Below are positions 1 to 8,219 of a DNA stretch of 64,000 nt, piece by piece (within the stretch, counting starts at the first letter, position 1; the number at the start of each line of letters is the position of its first letter). This stretch comes from Pseudonocardia ammonioxydans (GTDB taxonomy: Bacteria > Actinomycetota > Actinomycetes > Mycobacteriales > Pseudonocardiaceae), in assembly GCF_900115005.1 (NCBI RefSeq), contig NZ_FOUY01000002.1:186001-250000 (forward strand), written 5' to 3'. Both the position numbers and the translations under genes were made by a program. The notes below the pieces were generated by a model. The model saw only the letters and a program-made list of their open reading frames with translations. It did not search any database and was not told the origin of the DNA.

Positions 1-1352
1 CGTCAGCCACCCTGACCCGGCTCGCCGACACCGCCCCCGAGCTGCGGGAACCGTGGCCCCGGGCGGCGCTGGCCGAGCTGCTCGCGCTGCTCGGCACCGG
101 GCACGCGGCGGTCGGCGTGATCGAGTCGTTGGACCGCGCCGGGCTGTGGGGGCGGCTGTTCCCGGAATGGGGGGCGGTGCGCGACCTGCCACCCCGGGAC
201 CGCACGCACGTGTGGACCGTCGACCGGCACCTGGTCGAGGTCGCCGCGCAGGCGGCCCGCTCCACCACCCGGGTGGCCCGCCCCGACCTGCTCCTGCTCG
301 GCGCGCTCACCCACGACATCGGCAAGGGCCGCGGGGAGGACCACTCGGTCGTGGGGGAGTCGGTGGTCCGCCGGATCGGCCCGCGGCTGGGGCTGCGGCC
401 CGCCGACGTCACCCTGCTCGCCGCGCTCGTCCGCCACCACCTGCTGCTGCCGCACACGGCGACCCGGCGCGACCCCGACGACCCCGCGACCGTCGCCCGG
501 GTCCTGGCCACGCTGCGCGGGGCCGTCGGGGACGACCGCGCCGTGGTGACCCTGCTGGAGCTGCTCACCGCGCTCGCCGAGGCGGACGCGCTGGGCACCG
601 GGCCCGGAGTGTGGAGCCCGTGGCGGCGCACCCTGGTCCACGGGCTGTCCGAGCGCTGCCTGGCCGGGCTCGACGGCCGGCCGGTCGGTGAGCCCGGACC
701 GCCGGACCCGGCGTGCACGGACATGGTCGACGCGGTGGCCGCGGACGGCGTGCCGCAGGTGCGCTTCGCCGGGGGCGAACGGCCGCGCGAGCGGGGCAGT
801 GACGACGTCGCGACCGTCGCCGTCGCGCTCCCGGACCGCCGCGGCTCGCTCTCCGCCACGGCCGGGGTGCTGGCGCTGCACTCGCTGCAGGTGCACACCG
901 CCGACCTCGTGACCGGGCGCGGCGTCGTCCTGCTGAGCTTCGCGGTGACCCCGCGGTTCGGGGGCCTGCCCGACCCGGCGCTGGTCCGCTCGGACCTGGT
1001 CCGGGTGCTGGCCGGGTCGCTGCCGCTCGGCGAGGCGCTGGCCCGCAAGGAACGCGACTACGCCCCGGCCGCCCCGGAAGTGGAGCGGACCGCCCCGCCC
1101 CGGGTGCTGTGGTTCGACGACGAGGCCACCGGCGCGGTGGTGCTCGAGCTGCGCGGCACCGACCGGATCGGGTTGCTGCACCACGTCACCGCCGCCCTCG
1201 AACGGTGCGGGACCGACCTGGTGTGGGCCCGGGTGGAGACGCTCGGCTCGTCGGTGGTCGACGCCTTCGGGATCGCCGGGTCCCCGGACGGGCCAACCCG
1301 CACCCGGATCGAACGGTCGGTGCTCGCCGCCGCCGCGGAGCGCGCCCGTTAG
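1..1352 (+). CDS. glnD: GlnD, PII uridylyltransferase/adenylyltransferase, C-terminal part
   Basis: Open from the window edge (reading phase begins at base 3), so the N-terminal nucleotidyltransferase domain is outside the window. What is present is an HD hydrolase domain (LTHDIGKGRGEDHS, near base 310) followed by two ACT domains: one around bases 810-960 (PDRRGSLSATAGVL) and one around 1135-1280 (GTDRIGLLHHVTAAL). This HD-ACT-ACT order is that of GlnD, the bifunctional enzyme that modifies and demodifies the nitrogen regulator PII; in actinobacteria the modification is usually adenylylation of GlnK. GlnD commonly sits near the amtB-glnK genes and upstream of ffh in actinobacteria, which fits. 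The last codons and the TAG stop lie inside a tandem repeat. Confidence 0.93.
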   Translation, partial: SATLTRLADTAPELREPWPRAALAELLALLGTGHAAVGVIESLDRAGLWGRLFPEWGAVRDLPPRDRTHVWTVDRHLVEVAAQAARSTTRVARPDLLLLGALTHDIGKGRGEDHSVVGESVVRRIGPRLGLRPADVTLLAALVRHHLLLPHTATRRDPDDPATVARVLATLRGAVGDDRAVVTLLELLTALAEADALGTGPGVWSPWRRTLVHGLSERCLAGLDGRPVGEPGPPDPACTDMVDAVAADGVPQVRFAGGERPRERGSDDVATVAVALPDRRGSLSATAGVLALHSLQVHTADLVTGRGVVLLSFAVTPRFGGLPDPALVRSDLVRVLAGSLPLGEALARKERDYAPAAPEVERTAPPRVLWFDDEATGAVVLELRGTDRIGLLHHVTAALERCGTDLVWARVETLGSSVVDAFGIAGSPDGPTRTRIERSVLAAAAERAR

Positions 1353-1433
1353 CCCTGCCGCGGAGCGCGGCCCGGCAGCCCTGCCGCGGAGCGAGCCCGG
1401 TAGCGCCGCCGCGGAGCGCGCCCGGCAGCGCTG
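1333..1433. repeat. Four-unit tandem repeat across the glnD stop codon
   Basis: Four imperfect units of 25-26 bp (starting at 1333, 1358, 1384 and 1409), each opening with CCGCGGAGCG. The first unit contains the end of glnD including its TAG stop (1350-1352). The core GCGGAGCG is shared with the larger arrays at 47.8 kb and 63.5 kb. Confidence 0.85.
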
Positions 1434-1494
1434 CCACGAACCGGACACGCGGCGTGAGCGGAACGATCCGCCGATCCCGACCGTTTCCCCGCAC

Positions 1495-2118
1495 ATGAGT
1501 ACCGCCAGTGCCGTCAGGGCCGCTCCCGGCGCCGCACCGACCGACGTTCTCGCCGTGGCCGGTGCGGACACCGCGGACGGTCCGCTCGTCGTGCACCTGC
1601 CGGGCCGGACCGTGCTGCTGGTGGCCGGCCTGCCGGGAGCGGGCAAGTCGACCCTGCTGGCCGGCGTGGACGCGGTGCCCGGTGTCCGGGTGCTCGACTC
1701 CGGCACCGCCCGCGCGGTGCTCGCCCGCCGGCTGCCCGCGGGGACGCCGTACCCGGCCTACCGCTGGCTCACCCACCTGGTGCACCGGGCCGGGGTCGTC
1801 GGCGCGTGCCTGGGCCCGACCGGGACCGTGGTCGTCCACCTCCCCGCCACGGCGCCCCGTGACCGGGCCGTGGTCCGCGCGCTCGCCCGGGTCTCCGGGC
1901 GGGAGCCGCACCTGTTGTGGCTGGACGTGCCCGCGGAGCAGGCGATGTCCGGGCAGCTGGCCCGCGGCCGCGTCGTCCGGTCCCGGCCGTTCGCGGCGCA
2001 CGCCCGGCGCGCCGCGCGCACCGCCGCGGCCCTGCGTGCCGGTGGGGAACCGGGCTGGACCTCGGTCCGCACGACGGATCGCTCCGGCGCCCGCCGGGGC
2101 CTGGCGCTCGCCCAGTAG
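1495..2118 (+). CDS. P-loop NTPase of unknown role (kinase/zeta-toxin-like fold)
   Basis: 207 residues. A clear Walker A motif (GLPGAGKS, about residues 44-51) follows a short beta-strand; later basic segments resemble the ATP-binding core of small P-loop kinases. No known substrate domain is recognisable. It lies between glnD and ffh in the same orientation. Its TAG stop forms the first bases of the putative -10 element of ffh. Start is the ATG at 1495, where upstream coding potential ends; no strong ribosome-binding site is visible, so the start is provisional. The residue pattern and third-position GC are those of a real gene. Confidence 0.7.
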   Translation: MSTASAVRAAPGAAPTDVLAVAGADTADGPLVVHLPGRTVLLVAGLPGAGKSTLLAGVDAVPGVRVLDSGTARAVLARRLPAGTPYPAYRWLTHLVHRAGVVGACLGPTGTVVVHLPATAPRDRAVVRALARVSGREPHLLWLDVPAEQAMSGQLARGRVVRSRPFAAHARRAARTAAALRAGGEPGWTSVRTTDRSGARRGLALAQ

Positions 2119-2128
2119 GCTGGTAAGG
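2116..2128 (+). promoter_or_regulatory. Putative leaderless promoter -10 for ffh
   Basis: TAGGCT at 2116-2121 lies 7 nt before the GTG start of ffh, and no Shine-Dalgarno sequence is present. This is the spacing expected when transcription begins at the start codon. Confidence 0.45.
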
Positions 2129-3697
2129 GTGTTCGACTCCCTCTCCGAGCGGCTCGGATCCACGCTGCGCGATCTCCGCGGCAAGGGCCGGCTCTCCGAC
2201 GCCGACATCGACGCCACCGCGCGCGAGATCCGGATCGCGCTGCTGGAGGCGGACGTCGCTCTTCCGGTGGTCCGCGGGTTCATCGCGCGGATCAAGGAAC
2301 GGGCCAAGGGTACGGAGGTCTCCCAGGCCCTGAACCCGGCCCAGCAGGTCGTCAAGATCGTCAACGAGGAGCTCGTGGCGATCCTCGGCGGCGAGACGCG
2401 GCGGCTGCACTTCGCCAAGGAACCGCCGACGGTCATCATGCTCGCCGGCCTGCAGGGCTCCGGTAAGACGACCCTCGCCGGCAAGCTGGCCCGCTGGCTG
2501 TCCGGGCAGGGGCACACCCCGCTGCTCGTGGCGTGCGACCTGCAGCGGCCCAACGCCGTCAACCAGCTCCAGATCGTCGGTGAGCGGGCCGGGGTGCCGA
2601 CCTTCGCCCCGCACCCGGGGGCCACGGGCTCCGGGGAGCTGCCGGACGGTCCCGGTGACCCGGTCGGCGTCGCCCGCGAGGGCGTCGCGTACGCACGTGC
2701 CAAGCAGCACGACGTCGTCGTCGTCGACACCGCGGGCCGCCTCGGCGTCGACGAGGAGTTGATGCGCCAGGCGTCGGACATCCGGACCGCCGTCGAGCCG
2801 GACGAGGTCCTGTTCGTCGTCGACGCCATGATCGGTCAGGACGCCGTGGCCACCGCCGAGGCGTTCCGCGACGGCGTCGGGTTCACCGGTGTCGTGCTCA
2901 CCAAGCTCGACGGTGACGCCCGCGGTGGTGCGGCCCTGTCGGTCCGCGAGGTCACCGGCGAGCCGATCCTGTTCGCCTCCAACGGCGAGAAGCTCGAGGA
3001 CTTCGACGTCTTCCACCCGGACCGGATGTCCTCGCGCATCCTCGGGATGGGTGACCTGCTCACGCTGATCGAGCAGGCCGAGCAGGTCTTCGACGCCGAG
3101 CAGTCCGCCGCCGCCGCGCAGAAGATCGGGTCGGGGGAGCTGACCCTGGAGGACTTCCTCCAGCAGATGCTGCAGCTGCGCAAGATGGGCCCGATCGGCA
3201 ACATCCTCAACATGCTCCCGGGCGCGAACCAGGGGCAGATGAAGGCCGCGCTCGACCAGGTCGACGACCGGCAGATCGACCGGCTGCAGGCGATCATCCG
3301 CGGCATGACCCCCGCCGAGCGGGCCGACCCCAAGATCGTCAACGCGTCCCGGAGGCAGCGGATCGCGAACGGGTCCGGTGTCACCGTCTCCGACGTGAAC
3401 GACCTCATCAACCGGTTCTTCGAGGCCCGGAAGATGATGAAGCAGATGGCCGGGCAGTTCGGCTTCGGCGGCGGCGGGCGCAAGGCGACCAAGAAGGTCC
3501 CGAAGAACGCACGCAAGGCCAAGCAGGCGAAGAAGAACCGGCGCAGCGGCAACCCCGCGAACCGGGCCGCGCAGGGGTCGCCGGACCTGTCGAACCTGCC
3601 GCCGAGCCTGCAGCAGCTGCCGCCCGGGCTGTCCGGGATGGACCAGCTGCCGCCGGGGTTCGACCCGTCGAAGCTCGACTTCGGCAAGAAGAAGTGA
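2129..3697 (+). CDS. ffh: Ffh, signal recognition particle GTPase
   Basis: 522 residues from the GTG at 2129. N-domain at the start (VFDSLSERLGSTLRDLRGKGRLSDADID), then the G-domain with G1 GLQGSGKTTLAGKLA, DTAGRLG and TKLDGDARGG, and a methionine-rich M-domain (MMKQMAGQFGFGGGGRK) with a basic, then Pro/Leu-rich tail. It binds signal peptides emerging from the ribosome with 4.5S RNA and delivers them to FtsY. A short extra Gly/Pro stretch lies just before the DTAG motif (bases about 2615-2655), an insertion relative to the usual core. Longer in-frame extensions upstream read through another gene and were not used. Confidence 0.97.
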   Translation: MFDSLSERLGSTLRDLRGKGRLSDADIDATAREIRIALLEADVALPVVRGFIARIKERAKGTEVSQALNPAQQVVKIVNEELVAILGGETRRLHFAKEPPTVIMLAGLQGSGKTTLAGKLARWLSGQGHTPLLVACDLQRPNAVNQLQIVGERAGVPTFAPHPGATGSGELPDGPGDPVGVAREGVAYARAKQHDVVVVDTAGRLGVDEELMRQASDIRTAVEPDEVLFVVDAMIGQDAVATAEAFRDGVGFTGVVLTKLDGDARGGAALSVREVTGEPILFASNGEKLEDFDVFHPDRMSSRILGMGDLLTLIEQAEQVFDAEQSAAAAQKIGSGELTLEDFLQQMLQLRKMGPIGNILNMLPGANQGQMKAALDQVDDRQIDRLQAIIRGMTPAERADPKIVNASRRQRIANGSGVTVSDVNDLINRFFEARKMMKQMAGQFGFGGGGRKATKKVPKNARKAKQAKKNRRSGNPANRAAQGSPDLSNLPPSLQQLPPGLSGMDQLPPGFDPSKLDFGKKK

Positions 3698-3708
3698 GAC
3701 CGCGCCCG

Positions 3709-3720
3709 TAGCCTGCCCCC
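3709..3720 (+). promoter_or_regulatory. Putative leaderless promoter -10 for the amidohydrolase gene
   Basis: TAGCCT at 3709-3714 is followed by six bases and then the ATG at 3721. No ribosome-binding site is present in the 20-bp gap after ffh. Confidence 0.45.
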
Positions 3721-4836
3721 ATGGCTGATCTTCCTGCCGCAGGATGGCGACTCCGTGGCACCCTGCTGGGCCCGGACGGGGCGCAGGGTGCCGACCTCTA
3801 CGTCGACGGAACCGGCCGGATCAGCCCGGAGCCGCTGCCCGGCGCGGAGGACCTGGTCACCGACGGGTGGATCCTGCCGGGGCTGGTCGACGCGCACTGC
3901 CACGTCGGGCTGGGCCCGGACGGCCCGGTCACCGACATCGAGGAGTGCGCGGCCCAGGCCCGCGCGGACCGCGACGCGGGCGCCCTGCTGCTGCGGGACT
4001 GCGGCTCGCCGGTGGACACCTCCGCGCTGCAGGCCCGCGACGACCTGCCGGAGATCATCCGGGCGGGCCGGCACGTGGCCCGGCCCAAGCGCTACATCCC
4101 CGGCCTCGCGGCCGAGCTCGACGACCCGCGGCTGCTCGTCGACGAGGTCCGCGCCCAGGCCGCCCACGGTGACGGCTGGGTGAAGCTGGTCGGCGACTGG
4201 ATCGACCGTGGCCTGGCCGAGGGCGCCGACCTGGCCCCGCTCTGGCCGGACGAGGTGCTGGTCGAGGCGATCGCCGCCGCGCACGAGGCCGGGGCGCGGG
4301 TCACCGCGCACGTGTTCGGCACCGACGCGCTGCCCGGGCTCATCCGGGCCGGTATCGACTGCATCGAGCACGGGTCCGGTCTCACCGACGACCTGATCAC
4401 GGAGATGGCCGAGCGGGGCACCGCGCTGGTCCCGACCCTGGTCAACGTCGAGACGTTCCCGTCGATCGCGGCGCGGGCCACGAAGTACCCGCGCTACGCC
4501 GACCACATGCAGGCCCTGCACGACCACGCCTGGGAGCGGGTCGGCGCGGCGATCGAGGCGGGGGTGGCCGTGTACGCGGGCACCGACGCCGGCGGCGGGA
4601 TCCGGCACGGCCGGATCGCCGACGAGATCGCCGAGCTGGCCAGGGCCGGGCACCGCGACGCGATCGGTGCGGCGAGCTGGGCGGCGCGCTCCTGGCTGGG
4701 CCGCCCGGCCGGACCGGAGGCGGGCGCGCCGGCCGATCTGGTCGTCTACGACCGTGATCCGCGCGACGACCTCGGGGTGCTGCAGGCCCCGTCGGTGGTC
4801 CTGGTCCGCGGGCGTCCGGTATCTGTGGGGGCATGA
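3721..4836 (+). CDS. Amidohydrolase family metallo-hydrolase
   Basis: 371 residues. Shows the amidohydrolase superfamily layout: N-terminal beta-strands, the metal-binding DAHCH motif (about residue 58), a WVKL lysine region, conserved histidines in TAHVFG and IEHG, and the final aspartate in GTDAGG, then a C-terminal strand region (PADLVVYDRDP). The fold is that of dipeptidase/imidazolonepropionase-like enzymes; the substrate cannot be read from sequence. An amidohydrolase between ffh and rpsP is a conserved actinobacterial arrangement. Its stop overlaps the next gene by 4 bp (ATGA), so the two are probably co-translated. Confidence 0.88.
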   Translation: MADLPAAGWRLRGTLLGPDGAQGADLYVDGTGRISPEPLPGAEDLVTDGWILPGLVDAHCHVGLGPDGPVTDIEECAAQARADRDAGALLLRDCGSPVDTSALQARDDLPEIIRAGRHVARPKRYIPGLAAELDDPRLLVDEVRAQAAHGDGWVKLVGDWIDRGLAEGADLAPLWPDEVLVEAIAAAHEAGARVTAHVFGTDALPGLIRAGIDCIEHGSGLTDDLITEMAERGTALVPTLVNVETFPSIAARATKYPRYADHMQALHDHAWERVGAAIEAGVAVYAGTDAGGGIRHGRIADEIAELARAGHRDAIGAASWAARSWLGRPAGPEAGAPADLVVYDRDPRDDLGVLQAPSVVLVRGRPVSVGA

Positions 4837-5738
4837 GCTCTCCGCCCGGCCCGCAGCCGGGACCGCCCGGGCCGCCGACCGGCCCGTACCCCGGCGGCCC
4901 GGGCCCGGGCGGGCCGGACCCGTACTCCGCATCGCCCGGTCCGTACGGCGGAGGCCTACGGCCCGGTCCGTACGGCGGCGGCCCACCGTCCGGTCCGTAC
5001 GGCGGCGGCCCCCCGCCCGGGCCGTCCGGGCGCTTCGGGCTGACCCCGTCGCCGACGCCGCGGGTGCGCTGGGGGCTGTGGGCGTTCCTCGTCGTGGAGA
5101 TCGTGTTCCTGGCGTCGTCGGCCGGGGTGGCGTACGCGGTGGGGGTCGACACCGCCGTCGAGGTGCTGCTGGCGATCGCGATCCCGACCGTGCTCGCGGC
5201 CCTGACCTGCGTGCTGTGGACACACTGGCGCGGTGACGGCCCGGTCATCGACCTCGGCCTGCGGTTCCGCTGGGAGGACGTCGGGGTCGGCCTGCTGGTC
5301 GGGGTCTGCGGGCTGTTCGTCACGGTGCCCGCCGCGCTCGGCTACCTCTACCTGGTCGGTCCGGAGCTGAGCACCTCGGTCGGGGTGGCGTTCGAGGGCA
5401 TCCGGGCGAGCTGGCCGATCGCGCTGGCCGTCATGGTCGGGGTGGTGGTCATCGCCCCGGTCTGCGAGGAGATCGTCTACCGCGGCCTGCTGTGGAACGC
5501 CGTGGCGAAGTGGATCTCCCGGCCGTGGCTCGTGTTCGTGGTCACGACGGCGGTCTTCGCGATCGCGCACCTGGAGTTCCTGCGTGCACCGCTGCTGTTC
5601 GTGGTGGCCCTGCCGCTGGGGGTGGCGCGGATCCTGACCGGCCGGCTCACGGCGAGCATCGTGGCGCACGCGGTGAACAACTTCCTGCCGGGCCTGGCAC
5701 TCGCCCTCATGCTGGTCGGGGCCCTGCCCTCGGTGTGA
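4833..5738 (+). CDS. CPBP-family intramembrane metalloprotease
   Basis: 301 residues. The first 70 residues are Pro/Gly-rich with repeats of G-P-Y-G-G-G; the rest carries about seven hydrophobic helices. The family signature EEIVYRGLLW (glutamates and arginine of motif 1, bases about 5467-5496) and the histidines in AHLEF and AHAVNNF are all present, so it should be catalytically competent. CPBP (CAAX protease/bacteriocin-processing) proteins cleave or bind substrates in the membrane; the substrate here is unknown. ATGA overlap with the amidohydrolase. Confidence 0.88.
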   Translation: MSSPPGPQPGPPGPPTGPYPGGPGPGGPDPYSASPGPYGGGLRPGPYGGGPPSGPYGGGPPPGPSGRFGLTPSPTPRVRWGLWAFLVVEIVFLASSAGVAYAVGVDTAVEVLLAIAIPTVLAALTCVLWTHWRGDGPVIDLGLRFRWEDVGVGLLVGVCGLFVTVPAALGYLYLVGPELSTSVGVAFEGIRASWPIALAVMVGVVVIAPVCEEIVYRGLLWNAVAKWISRPWLVFVVTTAVFAIAHLEFLRAPLLFVVALPLGVARILTGRLTASIVAHAVNNFLPGLALALMLVGALPSV

Positions 5739-5741
5739 GTG

Positions 5742-5757
5742 CCGTCTGGCAGAATGG
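5742..5757 (+). promoter_or_regulatory. Candidate promoter motif upstream of rpsP
   Basis: The sequence CCGTCTGGCAGAATGG occurs about 130 bp before rpsP. A close relative (CCGTCTGGCACTATGG) precedes rplS at 10001-10016, and a weaker one precedes rlmN. The AAT/TAT triplets would fall in a -10 element. Confidence 0.35.
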
Positions 5758-5888
5758 CCGATCGGGTCCGTGGCCGGCCCTCTAACCAGCCACGGCCGAT
5801 GACCTTCGAGTGAGCGAGCCCGTACCCCACGCGAGCGCCAGCTGACTCATCGCAGCACGACACGACATTTCGCGAGGAGCACCACAGC

Positions 5889-6398
5889 GTGGCCGTCAAG
5901 ATCAAGCTGATGCGTCTGGGCAAGATCCGTCAGCCGTACTACCGGGTCGTCGTCGCGGACTCCCGTACCCGCCGCAACGGCCGGGACATCGAGACCATCG
6001 GCAAGTACCACCCGAAGAACGAGCCGAGCCTCATCGAGATCGACTCGGAGCGTGTCCAGTACTGGCTCGGTGTCGGCGCGCAGCCGACCGAGACGGTGCA
6101 GAGCCTGCTCGAGGTCACCGGGGACTGGCAGAAGTTCAAGGGCCTCCCGGGCACCGAGGGCACGCTGAAGCCGCAGCCCGAGAAGGCCGACAAGCTCGCC
6201 CGCTTCCAGCAGGCGCTGGCCGAGGCCAACGACGAGCCGACCACCGCGGCCACCACGCCGAAGAAGAAGGGTGGCTCGCCGGAGCGCACCGGCAAGACCG
6301 CCGACGCCGCCCCGGCCGAGGCCGCGACGAAGAGCGACGACGTCGTCGACGCCACCAAGGACGCCGACGAGCCGGCCACCGAGTCGACCGAGTCGTGA
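5889..6398 (+). CDS. rpsP: Ribosomal protein bS16
   Basis: 169 residues from GTG 5889, with GAGGAG nine bases upstream. The first 90 residues match bS16 ([35 protein letters not shown]). A tail of about 80 residues rich in Ala, Lys, Thr, Glu and Asp follows, longer than the E. coli protein but usual for actinobacteria. First gene of the rpsP-khpA-rimM operon. Confidence 0.97.
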   Translation: MAVKIKLMRLGKIRQPYYRVVVADSRTRRNGRDIETIGKYHPKNEPSLIEIDSERVQYWLGVGAQPTETVQSLLEVTGDWQKFKGLPGTEGTLKPQPEKADKLARFQQALAEANDEPTTAATTPKKKGGSPERTGKTADAAPAEAATKSDDVVDATKDADEPATESTES

Positions 6399-6432
6399 CG
6401 GCCGACGTGCTTCGTCCCGCGGAGGCCGCATC

Positions 6433-6668
<236 letters not shown>

Positions 6669-6672
<4 letters not shown>

Positions 6673-7283
6673 CCAGCCGTACCGACCGCGTGACGGACGC
6701 ATCCGACGACGCCGGCCGGGATCTCGAGCGCGCCTCGGACTCCGAGCGCGCAGCGAACACGGTCCTGGTCGGCGTCGTCGTGCGTGTGCACGGGCTGCGT
6801 GGCGAGGTGGTCGTCGAACCGCGGACCGACTCGCCGCAGGAGCGGTTCGCGCCCGGTGCGGTGCTGCAGGCCCGCCGCAGGCAGGGCAGCGACCCGGGCC
6901 AGCTGACGGTGACCGCCGCCCGCCCGCACTCCGGGCGCTGGCTGGTCCTGTTCGAGGGCGTCACCGATCGGGACGGCGCCGAGCAGCTGCGCGGCGTGCA
7001 GCTCGTGGTCCCCACCGCGGGGCTCGCCGAACCGGCGGATCCGGAGGAGTTCCACGTCCACCAGCTCACCGGGCTGCGCGCCGAGCTGGCCGACGGGACC
7101 CCGGCCGGGACGGTCACCGACGTCGTCCACGGGCCGGGCGGATCACTGCTGGTCGTGCGCCGGCCTGCCGGGCACGAGGCGCTGGTGCCGTTCGTCTCCG
7201 CGATCGTCCCCACCGTGGACCCGGCGGGTGGACGCGTCGTCCTCGACCCGCCCGAGGGGCTGCTCGACCCCGCCCCCGAGTGA
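6669..7283 (+). CDS. rimM: RimM, 30S ribosome maturation factor
   Basis: 204 residues. N-terminal RimM barrel (VVRVHGLRGEVVVEPRTDSP) and C-terminal PRC-barrel (EFHVHQLTGLRAELADGTPAGTVTDV). It assists assembly of the 30S head with uS19. GTG 6669 overlaps the khpA stop (GTGA), indicating translational coupling; GTG 6690 is a possible shorter start. Last gene of the operon before a hairpin terminator. Confidence 0.94.
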
Positions 7284-7317
7284 TCCGGGCCCGGCCCGAT
7301 CCGCACCGAACCTCCCC

Positions 7318-7343
7318 GGCCCGGCGTCCGACGACGCCGGGCC
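7318..7343 (+). terminator. Hairpin terminator after rimM
   Basis: Perfect 11-bp stem GGCCCGGCGTC / GACGCCGGGCC with a 4-nt loop, followed by GTTCTCG. No long T-tract, as is common in actinobacteria. Confidence 0.7.
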
Positions 7344-7359
7344 GTTCTCGTGCCGACGG

Positions 7360-7406
7360 TGTCAACTACGGTTGACACGGCGGCGATGTCAACTTATGTT
7401 GACAGC
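7360..7406 (+). promoter_or_regulatory. Promoter with two identical operators, leaderless HTH gene
   Basis: Two perfect inverted repeats TGTCAAC-N4-GTTGACA at 7360-7377 and 7387-7404, centres 27 bp apart. The right half of the first contains a consensus -35 (TTGACA, 7372-7377). After a 17-bp spacer, TATGTT (7395-7400) inside the second repeat is a good -10. Transcription would begin at about 7407, which is the ATG. Repressor binding would cover both promoter elements. Confidence 0.75.
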
Positions 7407-7622
7407 ATGAGCGATGCGACGGCAGTGGCCGCGGCGGCGTCCAGCAAGGACCCGGCCGTGGGCCTCCGGGCGGTGGCGGCCCTGCGTGAGCTGCAGGAGT
7501 CGCTGGAGGAGCTCCAGGTCGCCTCCGCCCGCGACCACGGCTGGTCCTGGCAGCAGATCGCCGACGCGCTCCAGATCAGCCGGCAGGCGGTGCACAAGAA
7601 GTACCGCCGGCTCGGCCGCTAG
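7407..7622 (+). CDS. Small helix-turn-helix protein, probable autoregulator
   Basis: 71 residues. A helical Ala/Leu/Glu-rich N-terminal half (AVAALRELQESLEELQVASARDHG) precedes a compact HTH (WQQIADALQISRQAVHKKYRRLG). This architecture recurs in actinobacteria next to Clp N-terminal-domain proteins; no function is established that I know of. Start chosen at ATG 7407 because it coincides with the predicted transcription start; an upstream ATG-type start near 7350 would place the operators inside the coding sequence. Thirteen bases separate it from the next gene. Confidence 0.82.
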   Translation: MSDATAVAAAASSKDPAVGLRAVAALRELQESLEELQVASARDHGWSWQQIADALQISRQAVHKKYRRLGR

Positions 7623-7635
7623 AGGGGAGACAGAC

Positions 7636-8175
7636 GTGTTCGAGAAGTTCACCGACCCGGCCCGCACCGCGGTGGTCCGGGCCCAGGAGGAGGCGCGGGA
7701 GCGGCGGTCCGACCGGATCGGTCCGGAGCACCTGCTGCTCGCACTGCTGCGCCGCCCGGGGACACCGGGGGAGGAGCTGCTGCGGGCGGCGGGGGTCGAC
7801 GCCGGGGAGGTCGACCGCGTCCTCGCCGCGGCCCCGCCGCACGACGCCGAGGCACTCGCCACGCTCGGCATCGACCTCGACGAGGTCCGCCGCGCGGCCG
7901 AGGAGTCGTTCGGACCGGGTGCGCTGGACCGCACGGCCCCGCGGCGCGGGCGCTGGTTCGCCGGGCACCTGCCCTTCGAGAAGACGTCGAAGAAGGCGCT
8001 CGAGCTCGCACTGCGGGAGGCGCTCCGGCTCGGGGACCGGCACATCGGCACCGAGCATCTCGTGCTCGGCCTGCTCCACCCCGACCACACGGCCTCGCGG
8101 ATCCTCGAGCGGCACGGGCTCACCCTGGCCGGGATGCGCCGCACCGTCGCCCACCGGCCCCGCCGGGCCGGCTGA
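7636..8175 (+). CDS. Clp N-terminal (double repeat) domain protein without ATPase
   Basis: 179 residues from GTG 7636 (AGGGGAGA six bases upstream). Two Clp-N repeats: residues about 1-60 (FTDPARTAVVRAQEEARERRSDRIGPEHLLLALL) and about 115-165 (KALELALREALRLGDRHIGTEHLVLGLL). There is no AAA+ domain, so it resembles a free-standing ClpC adaptor or binding module (similar to ClpC N-domain homologues). With the preceding HTH it forms a two-gene unit under the double operator. A role in proteolysis or stress control is inference. Confidence 0.85.
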   Translation: MFEKFTDPARTAVVRAQEEARERRSDRIGPEHLLLALLRRPGTPGEELLRAAGVDAGEVDRVLAAAPPHDAEALATLGIDLDEVRRAAEESFGPGALDRTAPRRGRWFAGHLPFEKTSKKALELALREALRLGDRHIGTEHLVLGLLHPDHTASRILERHGLTLAGMRRTVAHRPRRAG

Positions 8176-8219
8176 GGGCACGCACCGTCCGCGCCGGCCG
8201 GCCAGGGGGTGGGGCCGGC

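Noticed and set aside
3..1706. 567-codon minus-strand frame at the start of the window
   Set aside because: Antisense to glnD, which has HD and ACT domains in a continuous frame.
5739..5888. Riboswitch or leader structure ahead of rpsP
   Set aside because: No known riboswitch motif was recognised in the 150-bp gap; only a candidate promoter motif is supported.
7350..7406. Longer start of the HTH gene at about 7350
   Set aside because: It would place the two perfect operators and the promoter inside the coding sequence; ATG 7407 fits the predicted transcript start.
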